Shown here: positions 17,401-24,307 of the stretch, in pieces | How positions within the stretch are numbered: the stretch's first letter is position 1 | Layout of the letters: the number at the start of each line of letters is the position of its first letter | Assembly: GCA_004796375.1 (NCBI GenBank) | Contig: QZLA01000230.1 | Span: 1-42,605, forward strand | From: Desulfobacteraceae bacterium | GTDB lineage: Bacteria > Desulfobacterota > Desulfobacteria > Desulfobacterales > Desulfobacteraceae | Reading direction: 5' to 3' | DNA length: 42,605 bases | Translations under genes and position numbers: made by a program | Notes under the pieces: generated by a model | What the model saw: the letters and a program-made list of their open reading frames with translations, nothing else | Database searches by the model: none | What the model was told of the DNA's origin: nothing

Positions 17401-18778
17401 TTTTCTGGGTGGCATACCACTCCACACCATTGGCAAAGCCGAAACCGCCGCATACGGAAAACAGCGCACATAATGCAGTTCTCATTTTTGCGTACGCTTT
17501 TGAAACAGCGGCCAGGCGATTATTATCATGGGTTTCTGCAAAATGGATAAACTGCCCGTACCGCGTGGACTGCTCAAATACCTCTTCCAGGTAGGGGACA
17601 ATCTGCTCGGCAGTGTAATTCTGGAAAAGCTCGGAATAGGCCCAGTTAAAATTGGCCTGGTTGAGAATATCACAGGTGGTTTGTATCGGGCCGCCCAAAC
17701 CCTCCAGGAAAAAGAGCGCCTGGGGATGTTCAAACCTTACCTTGGCAATAATATATTCCCAGGCCTGAACCGGAATCATGTATCCTGCGTCGCACCGGAA
17801 TCCGTCAACCCCCCGCTGACACCAGAGAATAAACATATCTGCCATATATTGCCAGAGCGCTTTCTGGCTGTAGTCCAATCGGGTCAGGTCGGCCCACACC
17901 ACACCCCAGGCTTCCGGCCTTACGATTTCGCCATCTGTTTCACGCACCAGCCATTCCGGGTGGCTTTCATGGAGCGCCGCAGCCCACCCCGTATGGTTTA
18001 TTGCGATATCCATGAACAGATATCCGTTGTAGTAATGAACCATATCCGCCAGTTCCATAAACTGTTCAAGCGGTGTTGCAGCCGGATCAAACTCAGCCAG
18101 TGCCGGATCCACATCGGTAAAGTTCAATGCCGCATAAGGACTTCCAAAACGTCCCATTCTGGCGTAGGTGGTCGGTGTGGGGTGAACCGGCAGAAGATGG
18201 AGAATCCGGCAACCCAGATCAGAAAATATGAACCGGATCTCCTTTTTCAGGTCCCGGAATTTACCGGAAGCGGGAATGACTGTATACCCCTTCTGATCAA
18301 GCCGCTGAACCATATCCGCGGTCTGGGGATCATCCGGGTTATCTGTTTTTGAATCACCGAACTGACGGACAAAGGCGTTGTAAATAATATTTGAGCAGCA
18401 GGTGCCGGCCGGCTCGACATTGATAATGGTATTATCGCCTGCAGGCCATACCGGTGTATTCCTCTCCTCAGGAATGAAAAAGCATTTGGCCTGAAAATGA
18501 CCGACTTCATGCAAAGGAAGTGTAATGGCAAACCGGGCCGGGCCGGATGGCGTCATCGGGATATCATACCATCCCTTTTCAAGCGCGATATCATTTCTCT
18601 CGACCCTGTCCATGATCTCCCGGCGGGCAATGGCAGCCTGTCCCAGATTGGTCCGGACCCATGCTTTACCGGGCATATCATAAGAGAGGGAAAGTATGAA
18701 ACAGATACAATCCCCGCAGAAGTATACTGCAGCACTTCCTGTGCCAGGATCCTGGGTAACTTCGGGTAAATCAGCCAT
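14417..18778 (-). CDS. Bifunctional GH13 amylase/transferase - amylo-1,6-glucosidase (debranching enzyme)
   Basis: A 1453-residue two-enzyme protein. The N-terminal half holds a GH13 barrel with DIAINHTG, GVDGFRCDAGYMIP (nucleophile Asp330), FFLEGLGG (Glu359) and FAETHDNNR (Asp418), so its catalytic triad is intact. The C-terminal third (about 1040-1430) is an amylo-alpha-1,6-glucosidase-type (alpha/alpha)6 domain with AGYPWFLDWGRDSLIF, GIRSLS and YHNGTAWTWPFP. The middle (about 640-1000) is beta-rich and unassigned. Layout and length resemble eukaryotic AGL, where a GH13 glucanotransferase moves the branch stub and the C-terminal domain cuts the alpha-1,6 bond. It would clear limit dextrin for the adjacent phosphorylase. 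GGAAAGGG precedes the ATG. Whether the GH13 part transfers or hydrolyses is not readable. Confidence 0.88.
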   Translation of the reverse strand: MADLPEVTQDPGTGSAAVYFCGDCICFILSLSYDMPGKAWVRTNLGQAAIARREIMDRVERNDIALEKGWYDIPMTPSGPARFAITLPLHEVGHFQAKCFFIPEERNTPVWPAGDNTIINVEPAGTCCSNIIYNAFVRQFGDSKTDNPDDPQTADMVQRLDQKGYTVIPASGKFRDLKKEIRFIFSDLGCRILHLLPVHPTPTTYARMGRFGSPYAALNFTDVDPALAEFDPAATPLEQFMELADMVHYYNGYLFMDIAINHTGWAAALHESHPEWLVRETDGEIVRPEAWGVVWADLTRLDYSQKALWQYMADMFILWCQRGVDGFRCDAGYMIPVQAWEYIIAKVRFEHPQALFFLEGLGGPIQTTCDILNQANFNWAYSELFQNYTAEQIVPYLEEVFEQSTRYGQFIHFAETHDNNRLAAVSKAYAKMRTALCALFSVCGGFGFANGVEWYATQKIDVHESPSLNWGARDNQVDHIKRLNLILKVHPAFFSGTALRFIPSGAKETIILHRENKRFGKQVMVLVNLDCEHPALATWSSHKTPGLDALTVDLITGAQVRIGQENQRCFINLMPGEVLSLTPDPEDLEALEPEHLSLQKGMPQRVYIQKLKAQMLSIYTWFFGFKDMGAFDPDPHILKFADDPVEYIRELNIQTRGSKESRVVVFDCSRDLDREVMVPPDYFLMVVSDNSFRAQIKDPSDSGRLSFGYMEGLLLKNQSRYFTIFNPADNHLVDHRQVLLDLRIFDEKDRTKACRVPVLILAHAERIRMNGAFGRNEILTYPSLKLLATSARGGYMRAPAWWGKLESRYDALLSANLNPELPENRWIFLSRYRIWSVFQDHSVELSLDCLDTFYFSYDGCGKWVFNIPTSEGKHYTLYLFLIFNPDHNHVRMIISRPEHDLDDPLGLEAAKPVTIIIRPDIEDRSFHDTVKAWQGSESAWPGTVEPESRGFCFKPGPGRKLTVRASEGGYIAEPEWAYMVHRELEAQRGLDAASDLFSPGYFKTPVKGTGQVVLDAWVNDPEPTNFDMDPDQVMFREWSLDRALGRSLDAFLVKRAGDLSVIAGYPWFLDWGRDSLIFCRSLIELERFQDARAVLRLFGRFEENGTLPNMICGEDAANRETSDAPLWFIACVRDLVEREADETFLELDLGGRSVREVVLSIGKALVNGTPTGVIADSDTGLLYSPSHYTWMDTNYPAATPREGYPVEIQALWFYAVEFFSRIDQPEAKDGWNTLLKKVRKSILDYYYMASKGYFSDCRHSPSPTGAAKALQDDALRPNQLFLFTLGVIKDPEITIPCVETCMELLVPGGIRSLSNREVSLPLAVAHDGELINDPVRPYQGRYEGDEDRSRKKAYHNGTAWTWPFPVFCEAWARVFGPESHTTVRAWLSTAVGLMRQGAAGYLPEIMDGDTPHRPRGCDAQAWGSSEFIRVFRLLTRLQTASSYGHDIKTSNNG

Positions 18779-18797
18779 GACCCTTTCCTTTTGCGGC

Positions 18798-19127
18798 TTA
18801 CCTCTTCCACCCGCCGATCAGGTGAAGATGGAGGTGGAATATGATCTGTCCGCCGCCTTTTTCAACGTTAAACAACAATTTGTACCCAGACCTGTCTACC
18901 CCCATCTCCCGTGCCATATCCTTTGCAACCATGAACAGTTCGGCCAGGATATCCCGGTCCCCGTCTTCCAGATCGTTGACCGAGCGAATATGCTTTTTCG
19001 GGACCAGGAGCAGATGAACCGGAGCCGCCGGTCTGATATCCTTGAATACCACCAGGGTATCATCTTCATAGATAAAATCAGCAGGACTTTCTTTATTGAC
19101 AATTTTACAAAACAAACAATCCGACAT
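18798..19127 (-). CDS. HIT family (HinT-like) nucleotide hydrolase
   Basis: A 109-residue histidine-triad protein. It starts CLFCKIVNKESPADFIYEDD (zinc CxxC, typical of HinT) and has the VHLLLVPKKHI block. It ends with the triad HLHLHLIGGWK, with His98, His100 and His102. Such proteins hydrolyse adenosine 5'-phosphoramidates and acyl-AMPs in the cytoplasm. Length is normal. It sits 33 bases after the sirtuin gene and 19 before the debranching enzyme. Removal of AMP by-products of the neighbouring E1-like adenylating enzyme is a possible but untested link. Confidence 0.92.
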   Translation of the reverse strand: MSDCLFCKIVNKESPADFIYEDDTLVVFKDIRPAAPVHLLLVPKKHIRSVNDLEDGDRDILAELFMVAKDMAREMGVDRSGYKLLFNVEKGGGQIIFHLHLHLIGGWKR

Positions 19128-19160
19128 GATTCAGGTCCTCCCGGCGTCAACTCTGACAGT

Positions 19161-19898
19161 TCAACATGATCGTTCGATCTCTTCCATAAGCTTTTCCATG
19201 GCCTCGACAGCCCCTGCCTGGATATATACATCGGTGATCTCATCCGTATATTCCGAGGGATGAGTATTGATCTCAATAATTGTTGCCCCGTTGCGTTTGG
19301 CCATGTGAGGGATCATATTGGCCGGTGCTACGGTGCCGGTGGTTCCGATCAGGATAAAACAGTCTGCTTTGTCTGCTTCGGCAAAAGACAGAGATCTGGC
19401 CGGTTCCGGGATGGCCTCCCCAAAAAAGATCACATCCGGTTTAAGTATGCCGCTGCAGTGACCGCAAGGCGGAGGAAGCTTTTTGAGGTCAACCGCCTGG
19501 ATCGGGTATTTCTTTTTGCATTTCAGGCAGATCAGTTTTTTCAAGGATCCATGGAATTCATGAACCACCTGGCTGCCGGCATCATAATGCAGATTATCGA
19601 CATTCTGGGTGATCACGGCCTTGATCATACCGGCTTGCTCCATCTCTGCCAAGACATAATGGGCGGTATTGGGTTCCACCCGGCCGAACAGGTCATAGAA
19701 TATGGTTCGAATCGCCTTCCATGATGATTCCGGATAGGCATTGAAAAATCCGATGTCAAAGGTTTCCGGATCATACTTGTTCCAGAGCCCGTTTTCACCC
19801 CTGAAGGGCGGGATACCCGATTCCACTGAAATGCCTGCTCCGGTGAACCCGACGCACCGGGTTGCATGATTGATAAGCGCTGCTGCCTCTTCGTACAT
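19161..19898 (-). CDS. cobB: NAD-dependent protein deacylase, Sir2/CobB family
   Basis: A 245-residue sirtuin removing acyl groups from protein lysines with NAD as co-substrate. It shows GAGISVESGIPPFRG (NAD binding), TQNVDNLH, the catalytic His in VHEFHGSL and a zinc site CLKC...CGHC. A KPDVIFFGE strand follows, then GTTGTVAPANMIP, a variant of the usual GTSLxVxPA. GGAGAGG precedes the ATG. It lies 24 bases after the thiF-like gene. In other bacteria sirtuins control AMP-forming acyl-CoA synthetases; the substrate here is unknown. Co-transcription with nadE at the far end of the same operon pairs an NAD consumer with an NAD producer. Confidence 0.92.
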   Translation of the reverse strand: MYEEAAALINHATRCVGFTGAGISVESGIPPFRGENGLWNKYDPETFDIGFFNAYPESSWKAIRTIFYDLFGRVEPNTAHYVLAEMEQAGMIKAVITQNVDNLHYDAGSQVVHEFHGSLKKLICLKCKKKYPIQAVDLKKLPPPCGHCSGILKPDVIFFGEAIPEPARSLSFAEADKADCFILIGTTGTVAPANMIPHMAKRNGATIIEINTHPSEYTDEITDVYIQAGAVEAMEKLMEEIERSC

Positions 19899-19922
19899 AG
19901 ACCTCTCCAGTGTAATTGGTGT

Positions 19923-20651
19923 TTACATCAGTTCCACGGTTTCGAAACTGTTCCTGAACAGATCGACGATAAGCAATCTGTTTCTCAGGACATGATCGCT
20001 GCCCAGCAAAACCTTGATGGCTTCAGACACCTGGATGGCGCTGATCAGCATGGCACAGAAAGACAAGTTGCCGGTCTGTGTTTCCACCCCTCTTTTTACA
20101 GGTGATTTCCCTTCCGGATCCTGATATGCCGGTTCATCAGGATAAATCAACTCAAATCCCGGATCATCCGGGTATATGGTAATGACTTGGCCGGCCACAC
20201 CGGCAATAGCGCCTGAAACCAGGGGGATACCCGCCGTCCTTGCGCCGGCCTGAAGCAGGAACCGTGCAGATATACTGTCCAGGCAATCCACAACCAGATC
20301 TGCCCCGTCAAGAATCTGGTTGACATTGGAATCATCCAGCCAGGACTGGTGTACAGTACATTTAACGGTTGCGTTCACGGCCTGGATTCTTTTCTGTGCA
20401 GCCAGTGCTTTGGATTGTCCGATCAGGCTTTCCTGGCAGAAGAGCTGCCGGTTGAGATTGCTGATATCAAATGAATCACCATCCACCATGATCAGGTGCC
20501 CCACGCCGGTACGGGCGAGCATCTCGCACACCCCGCCTCCCAATCCACCGAGACCGATCACACAGACGACCGCTCCGGAAAGGGTATTCTGATCCTGTGG
20601 TGACAGGGTATTCAGGTTCCGAAGATACCGCTCCTCAACCGAAATTTCCAT
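19923..20651 (-). CDS. ThiF/MoeB/HesA-family E1-like adenylating enzyme, zinc-site lacking
   Basis: A 242-residue Rossmann protein that would adenylate the C-terminal Gly of a ubiquitin-like sulfur carrier. Motifs are the nucleotide loop CVIGLGGLGGGVCE, MVDGDSFDISNLNRQLF (Asn-x-x-Arg adenylation residues), GQSKALAAQKRI and LVVDCLDSISARFLL. The two CxxC pairs that bind structural zinc in MoeB and ThiF are absent: the region reads DEPAYQDPEG and GNLSFCAML. Its partner is surely the 76-residue carrier encoded two bases upstream. Which pathway it serves (molybdopterin, tungstopterin, thiamine or cysteine) cannot be decided from the sequence. GGGGGCGG upstream can serve as ribosome site. Confidence 0.88.
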   Translation of the reverse strand: MEISVEERYLRNLNTLSPQDQNTLSGAVVCVIGLGGLGGGVCEMLARTGVGHLIMVDGDSFDISNLNRQLFCQESLIGQSKALAAQKRIQAVNATVKCTVHQSWLDDSNVNQILDGADLVVDCLDSISARFLLQAGARTAGIPLVSGAIAGVAGQVITIYPDDPGFELIYPDEPAYQDPEGKSPVKRGVETQTGNLSFCAMLISAIQVSEAIKVLLGSDHVLRNRLLIVDLFRNSFETVELM

Positions 20652-20653
20652 GG

Positions 20654-20884
20654 TTATCCGCCCCCTACCGGGGGAAAAACACCGACCCGGTCACCTTCAT
20701 CCAACACATAGGACAGCTCCTGCCTCTTGCCGTTAACAAAAACCAGCTTGACCTGCTCTTGGGGAATTCCAAGCCGTGTGATCAATGTATCCAGGCGTGT
20801 GTCCGGTTCCATGGTATACGCCTCACTGTTTTCAGGAAGGTACGGCGACAGGGTGGCAAACAAATTAATATTTATCTTGATCAT
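20654..20884 (-). CDS. Ubiquitin-like sulfur carrier, MoaD/ThiS family
   Basis: A 76-residue beta-grasp protein: INLFATLSPYLPE (MoaD-like first strand), LDTLITRLGIPQEQVKLVFVNGK and a typical last strand, VLDEGDRVGVFPPVGGG. It ends with the diglycine (here triple-Gly) tail that is adenylated and thiocarboxylated in this family. It is the first gene of the minus-strand operon and is followed after two bases by its E1-like partner. In anaerobes such pairs often serve molybdopterin or tungsten-cofactor enzymes; no such enzyme is encoded nearby. Confidence 0.88.
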   Translation of the reverse strand: MIKININLFATLSPYLPENSEAYTMEPDTRLDTLITRLGIPQEQVKLVFVNGKRQELSYVLDEGDRVGVFPPVGGG

Positions 20885-20927
20885 ATGGTGGTTTACTTTT
20901 ATTCTGTGATCAGGTTAAAGATAAGGC

Positions 20928-20956
20928 ATTATATGATAGAATTCATTTTTTTGCTA
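20928..20956 (-). promoter_or_regulatory. Possible promoter of the carrier-sirtuin-glycogen operon
   Basis: On the minus strand a perfect TATAAT (20928-20933) lies 43 bases before the first start codon. At 17-base spacing the -35 position reads TAGCAA (20951-20956), only three of six matches. The 100-base AT-rich gap is shared with the divergent gene at 20985, for which no convincing promoter was seen. Confidence 0.3.
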
Positions 20957-20984
20957 CATGAATTCAACAACAAAAGGCAGTCCC

Positions 20985-21542
20985 ATGAACGCTTCCCAGA
21001 ACGAGACAGACCCTGCTCAGACCAAGGCAGATAATATGGCCCAGGATCTTTGTACCTTTGCCATTGACCGAACCGACCTCAAGTCACTGATGGGTTCCAT
21101 CCCTGAAGATCATCAATTGAACCTGACCACCCTGGAATACGAATTGTCCATATTGAAAATCCTGGCTGCCGGCTGGGGAATTTCATTTTACATGGCCGCG
21201 ACCGATCCGGACAAATCAGTGGTATCCAATTCATTCTGGATGGGTATCCGTGAAATTTCTCAACAGATCTCAACATTAACCCAGACCACCACAGGGCAGG
21301 AAATCAACTATTTTGACATCCTCAAAAACCGGTTGGATGCCTATATGGCGGTGATGCAGGATAACCCGGAACAGGCCACAGACCCGACCCAGGTCATCGG
21401 CCCCGCATTTGCCAGGGCATGCGGCAGTGAAAATGATGCCATGGCCATACTGATAGGCACCAAGATGTTTACGCTGACCATGGGAGCGGTCAAAGAATAT
21501 ATCGACAATATGAAACGCCCCTCCACACAACGACCCAACTAA
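20985..21542 (+). CDS. Conserved-looking protein of unknown function
   Basis: A 185-residue soluble, helical, acidic protein I do not recognise. It has no signal peptide or membrane segment. A mid region (LNLTTLEYELSILKILAAGWGISFYMAA) and a C-terminal helix (MAILIGTKMFTLTMGAVKEYIDNM) are hydrophobic enough for a helical bundle. Its single stretch of charge-poor helix does not look like a transmembrane segment. The ATG at 20985 is preferred over one 27 bases earlier because AAAGG stands seven bases before it. It lies 12 bases upstream of a lipoprotein gene and is probably co-transcribed with it. Function unknown. Confidence 0.75.
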   Translation: MNASQNETDPAQTKADNMAQDLCTFAIDRTDLKSLMGSIPEDHQLNLTTLEYELSILKILAAGWGISFYMAATDPDKSVVSNSFWMGIREISQQISTLTQTTTGQEINYFDILKNRLDAYMAVMQDNPEQATDPTQVIGPAFARACGSENDAMAILIGTKMFTLTMGAVKEYIDNMKRPSTQRPN

Positions 21543-21554
21543 CAGGATTCTGAC

Positions 21555-22187
21555 ATGACCGGAAATAACAACGGTTTTTCAATTATCATCTTTGTGGCCG
21601 CAGCGGCTCTGTTCCTATGGGGCTGCGCCTCATCCGGCCAGAAATTTATCCACCTGGACTTTCAACATCCCATCAGCAAAACCCGTTCCGGGAGGGTTGG
21701 CATCGAACCGTTTCAGGACAAGAGACAGAACATGGGACCGGGATACCTCGGATACCGCACCCTTTTGGATAACTCCCGGGAAACCTTTTTTGTTACCGGT
21801 CTTGATCTCTCAAGGAGCCTGACGCACGTCACCTCACAATACATTCAAGCCTGTGGTTTTGATACTGAGGAGACCTCGTTTGAACATACCCCGGAAGGCG
21901 TGGGGCAAAGCTCCACGAATTTTACATACATTCTGGCCGGACAGATTAACGACCTCGAGTATACTGCTGTTAAGAAAGCAGGCCGTACCCATGTGGGCCT
22001 GGTCATCGACCTGACCCTTTACCTGGGTGAGCCGGCAACGGCGACGCTTAAAACCATTCCCGTGTCCATGACACTGGACCAGGTAGCGTTTAACCTGGAC
22101 AGAAAGAAAGTGGAGGAGATGCTCAACCAGTCTATCCAGGAAGTGCTGGTCAAATCACTGGCCCTTGACACCCCGGCGGCTGAGTGA
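21555..22187 (+). CDS. Outer-membrane-type lipoprotein, function unknown
   Basis: A 210-residue protein with a lipoprotein signal: a short N-region, the hydrophobic stretch FSIIIFVAAAALFLWGC and Cys24 in the lipobox LWGC. Residues +2/+3 are Ala-Ser, not Asp, so outer-membrane sorting is expected. The mature part starts with SGRVGIEPFQDKR, followed by SRSLTHVTSQYIQACGF, YILAGQINDLEYTAVKKAGRTHVGLVIDLTLYL and a C-terminal helix. This resembles YajG/DUF-type lipoproteins with an alternating strand-helix fold, but the resemblance is weak. AGGA lies upstream of the ATG. Confidence 0.82.
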   Translation: MTGNNNGFSIIIFVAAAALFLWGCASSGQKFIHLDFQHPISKTRSGRVGIEPFQDKRQNMGPGYLGYRTLLDNSRETFFVTGLDLSRSLTHVTSQYIQACGFDTEETSFEHTPEGVGQSSTNFTYILAGQINDLEYTAVKKAGRTHVGLVIDLTLYLGEPATATLKTIPVSMTLDQVAFNLDRKKVEEMLNQSIQEVLVKSLALDTPAAE

Positions 22188-22296
22188 TTTTTCCTTGACT
22201 TTAAATGCGAATTCCCATTATTTTGGATGATCGTCACCGTTTCCTGTAAGATAACCCCAAAGGGATGAACCACCGGAACACCCCAAGGTTGAAAAA

Positions 22297-23412
22297 ATGA
22301 AAAACGAGTCTGAATGTCTTGAACCCATGAATGCCAGCATTCTGATAGTGGATGATGAACCACTGATACTGAGCCTGCTCAGGGATACCATGGCCACCAC
22401 CTCCCATACCTGCTATTTTGCCGAAGACGGGCAAAAAGCATTGGATATCCTGAAGCAGCATCATTGCGACGTGGTGCTGACTGACATTGACATGCCTCAT
22501 ATGGACGGAATTGAACTCGCCCGGATTATCGTTGGTGAATACTCGTGCGACGTCATCGTCATGACCGGCCAGATTCAAAACTACCAGTATGATGAAATTG
22601 TTTCCCTGGGTGCGTCTGACTTTGTTGAAAAACCCTTTTCTCCCAAAGAGATGATTCTCAGGATCACACGGGTCCTCAGGGAACGGTGCCTGCGCCAGGA
22701 AGCATCTAACGCCCACAATGCTTTGAAAGAATCCTACATCGACTCCATCCACCGCCTGGTTATGGCGGCGGAATACAAGGATGAAGACACCGGTGATCAC
22801 ATTGTCCGGATCGGCAGCTATTGTGCATTGATTGCAGAAAAACTGGGAGCCTCGGACGAGTTTATCGACAACATCTATTATGCCTCTCCCATGCATGATA
22901 TCGGTAAAATCGGTATTCCCGATAAAATCCTTTTAAAGCCCGGCAAACTGAACCATGTTGAATTTGAAACCATCAAGACCCACACCCTGATCGGGGCACG
23001 CCTGCTTTCCCAGTCCAAGTCAAAAATCCTGGAGATGGCCCGGCAGATCGCCTTGAATCATCATGAGAAATATGACGGCACCGGATATCCAAACGGCCTT
23101 CAAGGAGAAAGCATTCCCCTGGAGGGAAGAATATGTGCCATTGCCGACACATTCGATGCCCTGACATCCAAACGGCCCTATAAAAACCCCTATCCGTTTG
23201 ATGTGACCTATGACATCCTGAAAAAAGAACGGGGCCGGCAGTTTGACCCCCGAATTCTGGATATGTTCATTGAAAACTATGACGATTTCGTAGATATCCG
23301 GAAGAAAACCGGTCCCATGGATGAATACACCTTAAGCCGGTTTTCACTGAGTGAAAGGGACGAAGCCCAGAATCAATCCCAAAGTAACATGACCCAGAAA
23401 TCCAATAAATGA
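22297..23412 (+). CDS. Response regulator with HD-GYP output domain
   Basis: A 371-residue two-component regulator. The receiver domain (about 13-130) has ILIVDDEPLI, the phosphorylatable Asp in VVLTDIDMPHMDGIE, VMTGQI and the Lys in VEKPFSP. After a short helical linker the HD-GYP domain (about 145-325) has DEDTGDHIVRIG, MHDIGKIGIPDKIL and HHEKYDGTGYPNGL, all metal and cyclic-nucleotide residues present. It is predicted to hydrolyse cyclic di-GMP. AAGG seven bases before the ATG supports the start. No histidine kinase is adjacent. The tail after 330 is polar and disordered. Confidence 0.93.
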   Translation: MKNESECLEPMNASILIVDDEPLILSLLRDTMATTSHTCYFAEDGQKALDILKQHHCDVVLTDIDMPHMDGIELARIIVGEYSCDVIVMTGQIQNYQYDEIVSLGASDFVEKPFSPKEMILRITRVLRERCLRQEASNAHNALKESYIDSIHRLVMAAEYKDEDTGDHIVRIGSYCALIAEKLGASDEFIDNIYYASPMHDIGKIGIPDKILLKPGKLNHVEFETIKTHTLIGARLLSQSKSKILEMARQIALNHHEKYDGTGYPNGLQGESIPLEGRICAIADTFDALTSKRPYKNPYPFDVTYDILKKERGRQFDPRILDMFIENYDDFVDIRKKTGPMDEYTLSRFSLSERDEAQNQSQSNMTQKSNK

Positions 23413-23446
23413 TCAACTCTTTTCCGTCATCACTGTTATTTCATCC

Positions 23447-24181
23447 ATGACGCAGCGACAACCCCATGTCATTCCCGGTTCATTCATCCTCAAGGGAATG
23501 ATCTTTGCCAATATCCTGATTTATGGGACCAGCCTGCTTTTCAGTGGCGCCCAGGCAATCATTACATGGGACCCCATGACCGCATTTGCCCCCTCCTACC
23601 CTGCCCTGATGGCCATGGGTGCCGCAGGAACCGATGCAGTAAAACTACCGGTTCTGGATATCTGGTGGACCTGGATTGCGGCCAACTGGCTCCATGCCAG
23701 CCTGATCCATCTGTTGTTCAATATGGTGGCATTATGGCAGATCGCCTCCCTGGTTACCATGGCATACGGTACGTACCGGATGTTTACCATTTACACCCTT
23801 TCCGGGCTAATGGGTTTTTCCCTCTCTTACCTGGCCGGAATTCCAACTACCGTCGGCGCATCTGCAGGAATCTGCGGGCTCATCGGGGCGGCGTGGTACT
23901 TTGGACGATCCGGTCAATCCCAGGCCGCAGATCTGGTTTACCGGCAGACCCGGGGCTGGATCGTGGTGTTGATCATTGTCGGATTTGTGATGCCCAACAT
24001 CAATAATTGGGGCCATGGCGGCGGGCTTATCGGCGGCATCATTGCCGGATGGATGACCGGACACCAGCTGCGGCGGAGGAGCGGCCGGATGGACCAGATC
24101 CTTTGCATGACCCTGATGTTGCTCACCTTCCTGATTTTGTGCACCTCAATCATCATTGGATGTGTTCTGATGTTCACCTGA
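23447..24181 (+). CDS. Rhomboid-family intramembrane serine protease
   Basis: A 244-residue multi-pass membrane protein with at least six hydrophobic segments. The rhomboid signatures are present: HASLIHLLFN (His83, His88, Asn92), the catalytic Ser139 in VGASAGICGLIG and the catalytic His190 in NNWGHGGGLIGG. The Ser motif reads GASAG rather than the usual GASGA. It should cleave transmembrane helices within the membrane; the substrate is unknown. No good ribosome binding site precedes the ATG, 34 bases after the HD-GYP gene, so it may depend on read-through translation from that gene. Confidence 0.85.
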   Translation: MTQRQPHVIPGSFILKGMIFANILIYGTSLLFSGAQAIITWDPMTAFAPSYPALMAMGAAGTDAVKLPVLDIWWTWIAANWLHASLIHLLFNMVALWQIASLVTMAYGTYRMFTIYTLSGLMGFSLSYLAGIPTTVGASAGICGLIGAAWYFGRSGQSQAADLVYRQTRGWIVVLIIVGFVMPNINNWGHGGGLIGGIIAGWMTGHQLRRRSGRMDQILCMTLMLLTFLILCTSIIIGCVLMFT

Positions 24182-24307
24182 TCCATGGAATCCTCAACCG
24201 GAACTTAAAGGTCCCTTTTGATCCGGAGCGCCTGGAATACAGCGATTTTACACTAGTTTTACATACCTTCCTTGCAAACCCATCTGTTCTCCATTATATG
24301 ATCCCCT

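Noticed and set aside
17528-18352. Long open frame (274 codons) on the plus strand inside the debranching enzyme gene
   Set aside because: It is antisense to the intact GH13 barrel with its catalytic motifs, has no ribosome binding site or recognisable protein motif, and is explained by GC-biased codons of the real gene.
24182-24307. Possible small gene or RNA before the KS-CLF gene
   Set aside because: Only a seven-codon frame and no structured or promoter-like element could be supported.
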